38,729 nucleotides of DNA from Rhodocyclaceae bacterium (GCA_028713915.1 JAQTNK010000039.1:1-38729), one strand, 5' to 3'; positions 20,187-30,588 are shown, counted from the first letter of the stretch. Notes: generated from the sequence alone by a model not told the origin. Program-made: numbers and translations.

Positions 20187-21431
20187 CTAGGCCTGTTCCT
20201 TGCCGATGTTGCTGGCCCAGGCCAGCGCCTGGGTGAGGCAGATATTGACCGTCAGGTGATCGACGCCGGGCAGTTGCATGCACAAGTCGTGGCAGGCCTG
20301 GCCGTCGCCGGTTTCCAGCGCGTGGGAGAGCTGGAGCAGCGTGCCCAGCTCGCCGGCGCTTTGCTCCAGGGCGTCGCGGACGTCGGCGGCGATGTTGATG
20401 CCGCGCAAAATTTCCTCGAGCGGCGCGCCGATCAGCGTGGGCATCAACGACATGATGCCGGTCATGAAGGCGTGGTCCTCGAAGTCGTGCCGGCCCGGAT
20501 GCAGCTTGGCGGCCAGCAGTTCCATCAGCCGGCCGCGCGTGGCGGCCAGTTGCAGCAGCGGGCTGGCGACGTTGCCGCCTTGCGGATTGGTGTAGAGCAG
20601 CAATTGCAGCCAGCGCTGCAGCTGGCGGCGGCCGAGCACCGTGATGGCATGGCGCAGGCTCGTCACCTTGATGCGCACGCCGGTGGCCACCGAGTTGGTG
20701 AGCCGCATCAGGTTCATCGCCAGTCCCGGCTCGTGCTTGAAGACACCTTCGAGGGCGACGGTTTCGGCGTCCTCGAGCACCAGCCCGAGCAGGCGCACGA
20801 GCGAGAGCTGCGAATGGCCGAGCTTCTTGCCGGCGATGATCACCGGCTTGGCGAAGTAGTAGCCCTGGAACAAGTCGTAACCGAGGTTCAGGCAGTGCGT
20901 GGCCTGCTCGCGCGAATCGACTTTCTCGGCGAGCAGCTTGAGCGTCGGCCAGCGCTTCAGCGCCCGCGTCGTGCGCGCCAGACCGGCGGCGTCGAGCAGC
21001 ATCAGGTCGACCTTGACGACTTCGATGAGGTCGAGCAGCGGGCGGAACTTGTCTTCGTAATTGGCGAAGTCGTCGAGGGCGATGGTGAAGCCGCGCGCCT
21101 TCAATTCCGTGCAGCGCTCGACGATCTGCGGCGTGACTTCGACCGTTTCGAGCACTTCGAGCACGATCTTGTCGGTGGGCAGGACTTCGAGGATGTCGGA
21201 GACCAGCAGGCTCTCGTCGCAGTTGATGAAGCCCTTGTACGGGCCGAGCGCCTGCTCGACGCCGAGTTCGGCGAAGGCATGGTTGATGACGCTGGCCGTC
21301 GCCGCGAGGTCGTCCTGGACGTTGGCGGAGTTCTGCTTCGAGCCGCTGCGGAACAGCAGTTCATAGGCGACCAGTTGCTGGCCGCGATCGAGAATCGGCT
21401 GGCGGCCGATGAAGATTTCCTCGCCGCCCAT
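20187..21431 (-). CDS. EAL-HDOD signalling protein with degenerate EAL site
   Basis: The 414-residue protein has an EAL-like domain (about 1-200) and an HDOD domain (about 205-400), the YuxH/CdgJ-type layout. Family members are involved in motility, biofilm or c-di-GMP signalling. The catalytic pattern is altered: the EAL motif reads YELLFR, DDFG reads DDFANYED, and the AEGVE segment reads AEKVD. Phosphodiesterase activity is therefore unlikely, and a binding or scaffold role is more likely. FINCDESLL, KVDLMLLD and LFQGYYFAKP keep the fold. The start ATG shares one base with the stop of the phosphomannomutase gene (TGATG), so the two are translationally coupled. Confidence 0.9.
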   Translation of the reverse strand: MGGEEIFIGRQPILDRGQQLVAYELLFRSGSKQNSANVQDDLAATASVINHAFAELGVEQALGPYKGFINCDESLLVSDILEVLPTDKIVLEVLETVEVTPQIVERCTELKARGFTIALDDFANYEDKFRPLLDLIEVVKVDLMLLDAAGLARTTRALKRWPTLKLLAEKVDSREQATHCLNLGYDLFQGYYFAKPVIIAGKKLGHSQLSLVRLLGLVLEDAETVALEGVFKHEPGLAMNLMRLTNSVATGVRIKVTSLRHAITVLGRRQLQRWLQLLLYTNPQGGNVASPLLQLAATRGRLMELLAAKLHPGRHDFEDHAFMTGIMSLMPTLIGAPLEEILRGINIAADVRDALEQSAGELGTLLQLSHALETGDGQACHDLCMQLPGVDHLTVNICLTQALAWASNIGKEQA

Positions 21432-22816
21432 CAGAAGGCGACCGCGAGACCCGGCCAGGCGGCTTGCAGGGCGGCCTTGAATTCGGCCTGGATGCGCGCC
21501 AGCGCTGCCGCGTTGTCGGCTTCGAAGCGCAGCACGACGACCGGCGTGGTGTTGGAGGCGCGCGCCAGGCCGAAGCCGTCGGCATATTCGGCGCGCACGC
21601 CGTCGAGCGTGAAGAGTTCGCGGGCGCCGGGGAACTTGCCTTCTTTCTGCAGCTTTTCGATCAGCGCGTGCGGCTCGCCTTCCTTCATCTTGACGTTGAG
21701 TTCCGGCGTCGACAGCGCGTTGGGCAGGTGCTTGAGCGGCCAGTTGGCGTCCGGCCAGCGCGACACGATCTCGAGCAGCCGGGCGCCGGCATAGAGGCCG
21801 TCGTCGAAGCCGTACCAGCGTTCCTTGAAGAACATGTGGCCGCTCATCTCGCCGGCGAGCGGCGCGCCGGTCTCCTTGAGCTTGCTTTTGATGAAGGCGT
21901 GGCCGGTCTTCCACATCAGCGGCACGCCGCCCTGGTGGCGCACCGACTGCGCCACCCAGCGCGAGCACTTGACATCGTAGATGATGGTGCCGCCGGGAAC
22001 GCGCGTCAGCACGTCGGCGGCGAACAGCATCAGCTGGCGGTCGGCGAAAATGATCTCGCCGTCCTTCGTCACGACGCCGAGGCGGTCGCCGTCGCCGTCG
22101 AAGGCGAGTCCCAGTTCGGCGTCGGTTTCCTCGAGCACGCGCTGCACGTCGCGCAGGTTCTCGGGCTTGGACGGATCGGGATGGTGATTGGGGAAGCTGC
22201 CGTCGACGTTGCAGAACAGTTCGATGACTTCGCAGCCCATGCGGCGGAAGAGCTCGGGCGCCAGCGCGCCGGCGACGCCGTTGCCGCAATCGACGACGAT
22301 TTTCATCGGCCGCGCCAGCTTGACGCCATCCACATGATTGACGATGCGTTCGAGGTAGGCCTCATCGACGTAGGCACTGCGCTGCGTGCCATGGCCGCTG
22401 GCGAAGCGCCGCGCCTCGATGCGCCGGCGCAGTTCCTGGATGCGTTCGGCGAACAGCGTTTCGCCGCCGAGCACCATCTTGAAGCCGTTGTAGTCGGGCG
22501 GATTGTGGCTGCCGGTGACCGACACGCAGCCGTCGGCTTCGAGCTGGAAGGCGGCAAAGTAGGTGACGGGCGTCGGCACGCAGCCGATGTCGATGACGTC
22601 GGTGCCGGTGCTGGCGATGCCGGCGGCCAGCGCGGCGACGAGGTCGGGACCGGAGAGCCGGCCGTCGCGGCCGACGACGATGGTCTTCAGGCCTTTCTCG
22701 TGCGCTTCGGAACCGAGCGCCTGGCCGATGAGGTGAGCGGCGTCGGTCGTCAGCGATTGGCCGACGATGCCGCGAATGTCGTAAGCCTTGAATATCTCGG
22801 GGGCGGGGAAGGTCAT
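21431..22816 (-). CDS. algC: Phosphomannomutase/phosphoglucomutase
   Basis: Interconverts hexose 6-phosphates and 1-phosphates for LPS and exopolysaccharide precursors. The 461 residues fit the AlgC-type alpha-D-phosphohexomutases. The phosphoserine loop is VTGSHNPPDYNGFK with S103. The metal loop is DGDGDR (240-245) and the sugar-binding loop is GEMSGH (322-327). The C-terminal phosphate-binding part includes RASNTTPVVVLRFEA. It is the first gene of a two-gene leftward unit with the EAL-HDOD gene, whose ATG overlaps its stop. This links c-di-GMP-type signalling and polysaccharide precursor supply by position only. Confidence 0.95.
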   Translation of the reverse strand: MTFPAPEIFKAYDIRGIVGQSLTTDAAHLIGQALGSEAHEKGLKTIVVGRDGRLSGPDLVAALAAGIASTGTDVIDIGCVPTPVTYFAAFQLEADGCVSVTGSHNPPDYNGFKMVLGGETLFAERIQELRRRIEARRFASGHGTQRSAYVDEAYLERIVNHVDGVKLARPMKIVVDCGNGVAGALAPELFRRMGCEVIELFCNVDGSFPNHHPDPSKPENLRDVQRVLEETDAELGLAFDGDGDRLGVVTKDGEIIFADRQLMLFAADVLTRVPGGTIIYDVKCSRWVAQSVRHQGGVPLMWKTGHAFIKSKLKETGAPLAGEMSGHMFFKERWYGFDDGLYAGARLLEIVSRWPDANWPLKHLPNALSTPELNVKMKEGEPHALIEKLQKEGKFPGARELFTLDGVRAEYADGFGLARASNTTPVVVLRFEADNAAALARIQAEFKAALQAAWPGLAVAF

Positions 22817-22851
22817 GATGGGTCTCTCGTGCGCGAAATGTCAGACGATTA

Positions 22852-23901
22852 TCACATGTTGGACAGGGTCCCGAAATGGGTAAGCACCCGTTCGGGCATC
22901 CATGCCAGACTACCAGGAAAAGTGCCGCCGACATAGCCGACATGGCCGCCGTCGTCGGTCAATTCCAGCGTCACCGCCGCGGGCATGGCGGCGGCGGCAG
23001 GCAAGGCCGCGGCCGGCAGGAACGGGTCGTTGCGGGCGTTCAGGATCAGGGTGGGCACGGCGATGCCGGGCAGGTAGGGCCCCGCCGAGGCGCGCGCGTA
23101 ATAGTCGGCGGCGTCGCGAAAGCCATGCAGCGGCGCGGTGACGGCGTCGTCGAAGTCGTAGAGCGTGCGCGCGGCCTGGGCGCGCACGGCATCGAAGCTG
23201 CCGGGAAAGCGCGCGTGCTTTGCCAGCGCTGCGGGAATCAGCGTGCGCAGAAAATGCCAGGCATAGATGCGGCTGAAGCCTTGCGCCAGTGCCGCATTGG
23301 CGGCGGCGAGGTCGAGCGGCGCGCTGATGCCGGCTGCGGCAGCCACCACCGCGCTGGCCGCTATGCCTTGTTCGCCGAGCCATTTGAGCAGGGCATTGGC
23401 GCCGAGCGAGATGCCGGCGGCGAACAGCGGCGTCTTTGGCATGGCGCCGCGCAGGCGCCGCAGTATCCAGTCGATCTCGGCCGAGTCGCCGGAATGGTAG
23501 GCGCGCGGCAGAAGATTGGGCACGCCCGAACAGCCGCGAAAATGCACGACGACGCCGCGCCAGCCGCGGCGCTGCGCGGCGCGCATCAGCGCCCGGGCAT
23601 AGTGGCTGCGCGAGCTGCCTTCGAGGCCGTGGAAGACGACGAGCAACGGCGTGGCGCCGCCCACCGCTGGGCCGCCCCAAGGCGGGCGCGCCTCCCGGTG
23701 GAGGGCAGCGACCAGGGGTTGGGAGCGTGGGCGGCCATCATTTTCATCGAGCCAGTCGAGATCGATGAAGTCGCCGTCGGGCGTCGACCAGCGCTCGCGG
23801 CGATACGCCGGCAGCGGTCCTTTGCGCAGCAGCGGCCAGAGCGTCTGGGCGTGGCCGCCGGGCAGCCAGCGCGGGGCGGCGTACGGCGGCGGCAAGGTCA
23901 A
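22852..23901 (-). CDS. yheT: YheT-family alpha/beta hydrolase
   Basis: The 349-residue protein matches the YheT/UPF0017 group of cytoplasmic alpha/beta hydrolases. It opens APRWLPGGHAQTLWPLLRK, has the oxyanion-region FHGLEGSSRSHY (about 90-101), and the nucleophile elbow GISLG with S165. A late DDGGHVGYVGG supplies the probable catalytic histidine (about residue 321). An acidic residue in LNARNDPFLP would complete the triad. Substrates of the family are poorly defined, with esters suspected. Its start overlaps the end of the NTF2-like gene upstream by 4 bases, so the two are coupled. Confidence 0.9.
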   Translation of the reverse strand: MTLPPPYAAPRWLPGGHAQTLWPLLRKGPLPAYRRERWSTPDGDFIDLDWLDENDGRPRSQPLVAALHREARPPWGGPAVGGATPLLVVFHGLEGSSRSHYARALMRAAQRRGWRGVVVHFRGCSGVPNLLPRAYHSGDSAEIDWILRRLRGAMPKTPLFAAGISLGANALLKWLGEQGIAASAVVAAAAGISAPLDLAAANAALAQGFSRIYAWHFLRTLIPAALAKHARFPGSFDAVRAQAARTLYDFDDAVTAPLHGFRDAADYYARASAGPYLPGIAVPTLILNARNDPFLPAAALPAAAAMPAAVTLELTDDGGHVGYVGGTFPGSLAWMPERVLTHFGTLSNM

Positions 23902-24317
23902 TGCAGGGTCTTCGGCGCCTCGGGCGGCGCCGGCGGTGCGGCCGAGGCATGATGCACGACCATGCGCCAGCCGAGCGGTCCGCGCACATAGACGTTGGTG
24001 GCGACGACCGGCGCGCGCGTTTCGTCGTTGCCGACGACGCCGATGCGTTCGATCAGGCTATGCACGGCGGTGAAAGGCGTCTGCACGACGCCGGGGTTCG
24101 ATACCTGCACCCGCAGCTTGATGCCGCCTTCGAAGACGCGCCGCCAGGCTTCGCGGATATCGGCGTAGCCGGAAAGGCGCGAGCCGCCCGGATGCACGCA
24201 GACGATCTCCTCGTCCTCGGCCCAGACGGCCATCATGGCCTCGAGGTCGGCGCGCTCGAGGGCTTCGTAGAAGGCGTTTTCGACATCCTGCGGGGTGGTG
24301 AAAATCGCTTTCGGCAT
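23898..24317 (-). CDS. NTF2/SnoaL-like protein (DUF4440 type)
   Basis: A 139-residue cone-shaped alpha+beta protein of the SnoaL/DUF4440 type. It opens with helix DVENAFYEALERADLEAMMA, then WAEDEEIVCVHPGG, RLSGYADIREAWRRVF and a terminal GWRMVVHHAS strand. These small domains bind or isomerise varied ligands and no specific activity can be given. It lies 3 bases after waaF and overlaps yheT by 4 bases, so it is part of one leftward transcript. The tail is Ala/Pro rich. Confidence 0.82.
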   Translation of the reverse strand: MPKAIFTTPQDVENAFYEALERADLEAMMAVWAEDEEIVCVHPGGSRLSGYADIREAWRRVFEGGIKLRVQVSNPGVVQTPFTAVHSLIERIGVVGNDETRAPVVATNVYVRGPLGWRMVVHHASAAPPAPPEAPKTLH

Positions 24318-24320
24318 GGC

Positions 24321-25319
24321 TCAACTCCTCATCGCAGCGAGGACGCGCTCGGGCGTCAAGTCGTTCAGGCACTGCAAGTGGCCTTCGGGACAATCGCGCC
24401 GGAAGCAGGGGCTGCATTCGAGTTCGAGGGAAACGATTTTCGCCTGCGGCGAGATCGGCGGCGTGTAGTTGAAGCTCGACGAGCCGAATACCGCCACCAG
24501 CGGCCGCTGCAGCGCCGCGGCGACGTGCATGAGGCCGGAATCGTTGCAGACCACCTGGCGCGCCGAGGCGATGACGTCGATGGCCTGTGCCAGCGTGGTG
24601 TGGCCGCAGAGGTTGATGGCGGCGCCGTGGCACGATTGTTCGATCTTCTCGCCGATGGTCGCGTCCTTGGGCGAACCGACCAGCCACACCGGGTTGTCGA
24701 CATGACCGACGGCGCTCGCCAGGGCGGCGAAATGGCGCGCCGGCCAGCGCTTGGCGGCGCCGAACTCGGCGCCGGGGCAGAACACGACGGGGGCGCCGTC
24801 GAGCGGCAGGTCGAGCGCTTCGCGCGCCGCGCGCTGCTGCGCCGGCGTGGACACGAGATGGGGCGGGCGCAGGGCAGGCAGGTCGCCGCCGGGCGGGCCG
24901 GCGAGCGCGGCGTAGCGGTCGACGAGCCGCGGGTGGCGCTCGCGGTCGAGCCGGTGCATGACGTTGATGAGGCCGAAACGCGATTCGCCGCGATAGCCGA
25001 TGCGTGTCGGAATGCCGGCAAGGAAAGGAATCAGCGCCGCTTTCCAGGAATTCGGCAGGATGATGGCGATGTCATAATGCGCGGCCTTCAGCCGCGTCGC
25101 CAGCTGCCAGCGGCCGGCGAGGTTGAACTCGCCGTGGCGGAACGGGCTGTCGATGACGCGCCGCACTTCGGGCATGCGGGCGAACAGCGGTGCGCCCCAT
25201 TGGGACGCCAGGACGTCGATGGCGAGGTCCGGGTAGATCTCGTGCAGACGCGACAGCAGCGGCTGGGCGAGAACGGTATCGCCGATCCACGAGGGCGCGA
25301 CGACGAGAATGGTGGTCAT
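24321..25319 (-). CDS. waaF: Lipopolysaccharide heptosyltransferase II
   Basis: Transfers the second heptose from ADP-heptose to the LPS inner core at the cytoplasmic face. The 332 residues fit the family. Visible features are the N-terminal APSWIGDTVLAQPLLSRL, the GIPTRIGYRGESRFGLINV segment, the donor-site CPGAEFGAAKRWPARHFA near residues 180-195, and NDSGLMHVAAALQRPLVAVF near residues 258-277. The cysteine-bearing C-terminal SLELECSPCFRRDCPEGHLQ is usual in WaaF. It follows the zinc-finger gene and ilvE on the same strand. Confidence 0.95.
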   Translation of the reverse strand: MTTILVVAPSWIGDTVLAQPLLSRLHEIYPDLAIDVLASQWGAPLFARMPEVRRVIDSPFRHGEFNLAGRWQLATRLKAAHYDIAIILPNSWKAALIPFLAGIPTRIGYRGESRFGLINVMHRLDRERHPRLVDRYAALAGPPGGDLPALRPPHLVSTPAQQRAAREALDLPLDGAPVVFCPGAEFGAAKRWPARHFAALASAVGHVDNPVWLVGSPKDATIGEKIEQSCHGAAINLCGHTTLAQAIDVIASARQVVCNDSGLMHVAAALQRPLVAVFGSSSFNYTPPISPQAKIVSLELECSPCFRRDCPEGHLQCLNDLTPERVLAAMRS

Positions 25320-25341
25320 GCGGCCGCGGACGGCGAGGCGC

Positions 25342-25542
25342 CTAGTGGTGCCCCGTCGGACGCTCTCCGGTGAAGCGGTAGGTCGTGCCGCAGTACGGAC
25401 AGGCGGCCTCGCCTTGCTTCAGGACGTCGAGGAAGACGCGCGGATGCCGCGCCCACAGCGGCGCGCCGGGACGCGGGCAAGCGAGCGGCAGGTCGTGCGC
25501 GGTGACGGCGACTTCGCGGGCAGTTTCGTTCAATGCGCTCAT
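25342..25542 (-). CDS. CHCC zinc-finger protein, 66 aa
   Basis: A small protein with a C-H-C-C metal pattern: C22, H33, C48 and C51 (ACPRPG, RHPRVFLD, ACPYCGTTY). This is the zf-CHCC type, related to the zinc-binding end of mitochondrial NDUFS6. The bacterial role is unknown. It sits between ilvE (9 bases upstream) and waaF (22 bases downstream), an order I recall as common in Betaproteobacteria. The C-terminus ends in two histidines that might also touch metal. Confidence 0.9.
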   Translation of the reverse strand: MSALNETAREVAVTAHDLPLACPRPGAPLWARHPRVFLDVLKQGEAACPYCGTTYRFTGERPTGHH

Positions 25543-25551
25543 GACGAATCC

Positions 25552-26478
25552 TCAGGCGTTGACGGACGTGAGCCAGTCGGCATGGGCGGGGACCTTGCCG
25601 TTGACGACGTCGAAGAACATGCTTTGCAACTGGGTGGTCACCGGGCCGCGGCGGCCTTCGCCGATCTGGCGGTTGTCGAGCTCGCGGATCGGGGTGACTT
25701 CGGCGGCGGTGCCGGTGAAGAAGGCCTCGTCGGCGATGTAGATGTCGTCGCGCGTCAGGCGCTTGGAGACGACCTTGTAGCCGAGCTCGTTGGCCAGGGT
25801 GATGACCGAGGCGCGCGTGATGCCGATCAGCGCCGAGGCGATCTCCGGTTCGTAGATGACGCCGTCCTTGACGATGAAGACGTTCTCGCCGGCGCCTTCG
25901 GCGACGAAGCCGTCGACGTCGAGCAGCAGCGCTTCGTCGTAGCCGTTCTCGGTGGCTTCCATGTTGGCGAGGATCGAGTTGGCGTAGGTGGCGGCGAACT
26001 TGGCGCGCGCCATGGTGACATTGACGTGGTGGCGCGCGAAGGACGCGGTCTTGACGCGGATGCCCTTTTCCATGCCTTCCTCGCCCAGATAGGCGCCCCA
26101 GGGCCAGGCGGCGATGGCGACGTGCGTCTTGGCGCCCTTGGGCGAAACGCCCATTTTTTCCGAGCCGTAGAAGGCGATCGGGCGCAGGTAGCAGGACTCG
26201 AGCTTGTTGGCGCGCACGACCTCTTTCTGCGCCTCGATGATGGTCGCCTTGTCGTACGGCATCGGCATGCGGTAGATGTGCGCCGAGTTGAACAGGCGGT
26301 CGGTGTGTTCCTTGAGCTTGAAGATGGCCGTGCCACTGACGGTCTTGTAGGCGCGCACGCCTTCGAAGACGGCCAGCCCGTAGTGCAGCGAATGGGTCAG
26401 TACGTGGGTGGTGGCATCGCGCCAGGGCACGAGCTTGCCGTCGTACCAGATGAAGCCGTCACGGTCGGCCATGGACAT
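25552..26478 (-). CDS. ilvE: Branched-chain amino acid aminotransferase
   Basis: A PLP enzyme of fold type IV that makes and degrades Leu, Ile and Val. The 308 residues match E. coli IlvE length. It opens DGFIWYDGKLVPWRDATTHV, with HYGLAVFEGVRAYKT next. The PLP lysine is K160 in ARAKFAATYAN, and the cofactor region LLLDVDGFVAEGAGENVFIV follows at about 195-214. GITRASVITLANELG binds the phosphate side. It is the first gene of a leftward run with the zinc-finger and waaF genes and is divergent from nudJ. Confidence 0.96.
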   Translation of the reverse strand: MSMADRDGFIWYDGKLVPWRDATTHVLTHSLHYGLAVFEGVRAYKTVSGTAIFKLKEHTDRLFNSAHIYRMPMPYDKATIIEAQKEVVRANKLESCYLRPIAFYGSEKMGVSPKGAKTHVAIAAWPWGAYLGEEGMEKGIRVKTASFARHHVNVTMARAKFAATYANSILANMEATENGYDEALLLDVDGFVAEGAGENVFIVKDGVIYEPEIASALIGITRASVITLANELGYKVVSKRLTRDDIYIADEAFFTGTAAEVTPIRELDNRQIGEGRRGPVTTQLQSMFFDVVNGKVPAHADWLTSVNA

Positions 26479-26510
26479 TGGGATTCTCCAGCGTTTCTAA
26501 CGAAAGGTCG

Positions 26511-26538
26511 ATTTTAACGGATTTATGCGCGCTAAAAT
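26511..26538. promoter_or_regulatory. Symmetric divergent -10 pair between ilvE and nudJ
   Basis: ATTTTA at 26511-26516 (TAAAAT on the minus strand) and TAAAAT at 26533-26538 on the plus strand form an inverted pair in the 67-base gap. The minus copy would place an ilvE start site some 25 bases before its ATG. The plus copy ends only 7 bases before the nudJ ATG at 26546, so transcription from it would give a leaderless or nearly leaderless message. Neither has a good -35. The two promoters would overlap and could exclude each other. Confidence 0.4.
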
Positions 26539-26545
26539 CCGTGCG

Positions 26546-27001
26546 ATGAACCGAATCTGGAAACCCAATGTCACGGTGGCGGCGCTGATCGAGCGCGACG
26601 GTGCCTTCCTGCTGGTCGAGGAGGAAACCGACGCTGGCATCCGCTTCAACCAGCCCGCCGGACATCTCGACGAAGGCGAATCGCTGGTCGCCGCCTGCGC
26701 GCGCGAGGCGCTCGAGGAAACCGCCTGGCACTTCACGCCGACTGCGCTGGTCGGCATCTACCAGTGGCCGCGGCCGCAGGGCGACGTCACGTACCTGCGC
26801 TTCGCCTTTGCCGGCGCGCTGGGCGAACACGAGGCGGAACGCCCGCTCGACGCCGGCATCCTGCGCGCCGTCTGGATGACGCCGGCCGAAATCGAGGCGA
26901 CGCGCGCGCGCCACCGCAGCCCGCTGATCTGGCAGTGCGTGCAGGACTGGCAGGCCGGCCGGCGCTTTCCGCTCGACCTGATCCGGCACTATGAGCGCTA
27001 A
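26546..27001 (+). CDS. nudJ: Nudix phosphatase NudJ
   Basis: The 151-residue protein is a close match in layout to NudJ, which hydrolyses thiamine pyrophosphate and nucleoside phosphates. [15 protein letters not shown] starts the fold. The Nudix box is [20 protein letters not shown] (Gx5Ex7REUxEE), preceded by FNQPA. ATG at 26546 is chosen because homologues begin just before (W/F)KP(N/H)VTVA; an ATG at 26525 would fall inside the promoter. The stop overlaps the mnmA start by 11 bases. The nudJ-mnmA order is the same as in E. coli, which supports the name. Confidence 0.88.
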   Translation: MNRIWKPNVTVAALIERDGAFLLVEEETDAGIRFNQPAGHLDEGESLVAACAREALEETAWHFTPTALVGIYQWPRPQGDVTYLRFAFAGALGEHEAERPLDAGILRAVWMTPAEIEATRARHRSPLIWQCVQDWQAGRRFPLDLIRHYER

Positions 27002-28079
27002 AGTCATCGTCGGCATGTCCGGCGGCGTCGATTCCGCGGTCGCGGCGCTGCTGCTCAAGCGCGCCGGCCACGACGTCGTCGGCCTGTTCATGAAGAACTG
27101 GGAGGACGACGACGATGCCGATTACTGCTCGACGCGCCAGGACCTGATCGACGTCGCCGCGGTCTGCGATGTCATTGGCATAGAGCTCGAGGTGGTGAAC
27201 TTCTCCGCCGAGTACAAGGAGCGCGTCTTCGCCGACTTCCTCGCCGAATACCGCGCCGGCCGCACGCCCAATCCGGACGTGCTGTGCAATTCCGAGATCA
27301 AGTTCAAGGCCTTCCTCGATCACGCGATGCAGCTGGGCGCCGACAAGATCGCCACCGGCCACTACGCGCAGGTGCGCGAATTCCACGGCTCGCTGGGCAC
27401 CGAGTGGCAGCTGCTCAAGGCCGAGGACGGCACCAAGGACCAGAGCTACTTTCTCTATCGGCTGAACCAGGCGGCGCTGTCGAAGACGCTGTTTCCCGTC
27501 GGCCATCTCTACAAGCGCGACGTGCGCAAGATCGCCGCCGAGGCCGGCCTGCCCAATCACGCCAAGAAGGATTCCACGGGCATCTGCTTCATCGGCGAGC
27601 GGCCGTTCCGCGAGTTCCTGGCGCGCTACCTGCCGAAAACGCCGGGGGAGATTCGCGCGCTCGACAGCGACCAGCCCATCGGCCGCCATGAAGGCCTCAT
27701 GTACTACACGCTGGGCCAGCGCGAGGGACTGGGCATCGGCGGCGTCAAGGGCGCTCCCGAGGAGCCCTGGTATGTCGCCGGCAAGGACATGGCGAAGAAC
27801 GTCCTCTACGTCGTGCAGGGCCACGAGCATCCGGCGCTGATGAGCGAGCGCCTGACGGCGACGCAATTGTCGTGGATCGCCGGGCGCCTGCCGCACACCC
27901 ACTGGGTGTATGCGGCGAAGACGCGCTACCGCATGCCCGATGCTGCCTGCGAGATCGAGAGCGTCGATGGCGAGCGCTGCGAGATCGCTTTCGCCGCGCC
28001 GCAATGGGCGGTGACGCCGGGGCAGTCGGTCGTCGTCTATGAGTCGCGGGTGTGCCTGGGCGGCGGCGTCATCGCCTGA
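26991..28079 (+). CDS. mnmA: tRNA-specific 2-thiouridylase
   Basis: Adds sulfur to U34 of tRNA-Lys, -Glu and -Gln using ATP and sulfur from the Tus relay. The 362 residues fit. The ATP pyrophosphatase loop SGGVDS is at 10-15. The catalytic pair is C99 ([10 protein letters not shown]) and C199 ([10 protein letters not shown]). KDQSYFLY and the tRNA-binding [20 protein letters not shown] are present. The ATG lies inside the end of nudJ, so translation is probably coupled. The last strand, [16 protein letters not shown], is the usual end. Confidence 0.97.
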   Translation: MSAKVIVGMSGGVDSAVAALLLKRAGHDVVGLFMKNWEDDDDADYCSTRQDLIDVAAVCDVIGIELEVVNFSAEYKERVFADFLAEYRAGRTPNPDVLCNSEIKFKAFLDHAMQLGADKIATGHYAQVREFHGSLGTEWQLLKAEDGTKDQSYFLYRLNQAALSKTLFPVGHLYKRDVRKIAAEAGLPNHAKKDSTGICFIGERPFREFLARYLPKTPGEIRALDSDQPIGRHEGLMYYTLGQREGLGIGGVKGAPEEPWYVAGKDMAKNVLYVVQGHEHPALMSERLTATQLSWIAGRLPHTHWVYAAKTRYRMPDAACEIESVDGERCEIAFAAPQWAVTPGQSVVVYESRVCLGGGVIA

Positions 28080-28132
28080 GCGCCGGCGGCGGCACCCGAC
28101 CGACGCCGCGACAGCGAAGTCTGGCTGCGGGC

Positions 28133-28741
28133 CTAGTCGTGCGGTGCGGTGTCCGCGAAGGACGGCCGCGCCATCAGCTTGGCGTAGAGCTTGGCGAGAT
28201 TGGGATACTGGGTCGGCCAGTCGATGTCGGCGAAACGGAACGACAGGTAGCCCAGCGCGCTGCCGACTGCGACGTCGGCCAGCGTGAGCGAGTTGCCGAA
28301 GCACCAGGGCGATTCGCCGATGTCGCCGGCGAGCGCTTGCACTCCGAGCGCGATCTTGCCGCGCTGGCGCGCGATCCATTGCGCATCCTGGAGCTTCTTC
28401 GGCCGCTTGGCTTCGAGGAAGGCCGTCGCTGCCGCGTCGCAGATGCCGTCGGCCAGCGCTTCCCAACGCTTGATGGTGATGCGCTCGCGACTGGTCGCCG
28501 GAAACAGCTTGTTGTTGGGCGTCATGTTGTCGAGGTATTCGACGATGACGCGCGAATCGAACAAGGTGCTGTCGTCGTCGAGCACCAGCACCGGAACCTT
28601 GCCCAGCGGGTTGAACTTGGCGACGGCGCTGTCTTCCGCCCAGGGCGAATCGAGCACGAAATCGTAGTCGATCTTCTTCTCGGCGAGAACGATGCGGGTC
28701 TTGCGGACGTAGGGGCTGGTGAGCGAGCCGATCAGCTTCAT
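28133..28741 (-). CDS. Glutathione S-transferase-like protein
   Basis: The 202-residue protein has a thioredoxin-like N-terminal domain (MKLIGSLTSPYVRKTRIVLA, residues 1-80) with the glutathione-site KVPVLVLDDDSTLFDSRVIV, and an all-helical C-terminal domain (about 88-200) with SLTLADVAVGSALGYL. It may conjugate glutathione or act like stringent starvation proteins; there is no specific substrate evidence. The start at 28741 is preferred because the upstream ATG at 28774 lies on the -10 box. It is convergent with mnmA and divergent from purB. Confidence 0.9.
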   Translation of the reverse strand: MKLIGSLTSPYVRKTRIVLAEKKIDYDFVLDSPWAEDSAVAKFNPLGKVPVLVLDDDSTLFDSRVIVEYLDNMTPNNKLFPATSRERITIKRWEALADGICDAAATAFLEAKRPKKLQDAQWIARQRGKIALGVQALAGDIGESPWCFGNSLTLADVAVGSALGYLSFRFADIDWPTQYPNLAKLYAKLMARPSFADTAPHD

Positions 28742-28773
28742 TCGTTGGGAACCTAGGGCTGCGATTTGCGGCA

Positions 28774-28779
28774 ATTATA
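28774..28779 (-). promoter_or_regulatory. Consensus -10 element for the GST-like gene
   Basis: On the minus strand this is a perfect TATAAT, 32 bases before the GST ATG. The -35 position reads GCAATA, a poor match, so the promoter may need an activator. The placement excludes the longer reading frame that would start here. Confidence 0.5.
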
Positions 28780-28780
28780 G

Positions 28781-30250
<1,470 letters not shown>

Positions 30251-30252
30251 CG

Positions 30253-30588
30253 ATGGGCTTCGCGGAAAATTTGAAGGCGCTGCCCGGCGTCGCGCATCTC
30301 GCCGCCATCCAGTTGCTCGACCGCGACGGCAACGTCGTCGCCACCATCGAGAACAAGGCCGGCCAGACCGGTTCGCTCGCCGTCTATAACCACCTGGGCC
30401 AGATCTACGGCGCCATCACGGCGGAGGCGGCGAAAAAGGGCATCGAGCTGTACGCCGAACATGCGGCGGATGCCCTGGCGCATCCCGGCAAGCACCCGAA
30501 CATCGGCCGCCTGGCGGCGCTGGTCGCGGCCGGCGGCATGTTGCGCGTCAAGCACGAGTTTGCCGGCGGCGCGATGGACTGGAACTGA
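30253..30588 (+). CDS. DUF2322 family protein
   Basis: The 111-residue protein resembles DUF2322, a small betaproteobacterial family of unknown function: FAENLKALPGVAHLAAIQLL, VATIENKAGQTGSLAVYNHL, then GIELYAEHAADALAHPGKHP and NIGRLAAL. It has no signal, membrane helix or cysteines. It starts 2 bases after the purB stop, so it is co-transcribed, but no purine role is known. The family assignment is from memory. Confidence 0.8.
   Translation: MGFAENLKALPGVAHLAAIQLLDRDGNVVATIENKAGQTGSLAVYNHLGQIYGAITAEAAKKGIELYAEHAADALAHPGKHPNIGRLAALVAAGGMLRVKHEFAGGAMDWN

Noticed and set aside
25320-26517. Open frame on the plus strand opposite ilvE and the zinc-finger gene
   Set aside because: It is antisense to two clearly identified genes and has low-complexity composition typical of shadow frames.
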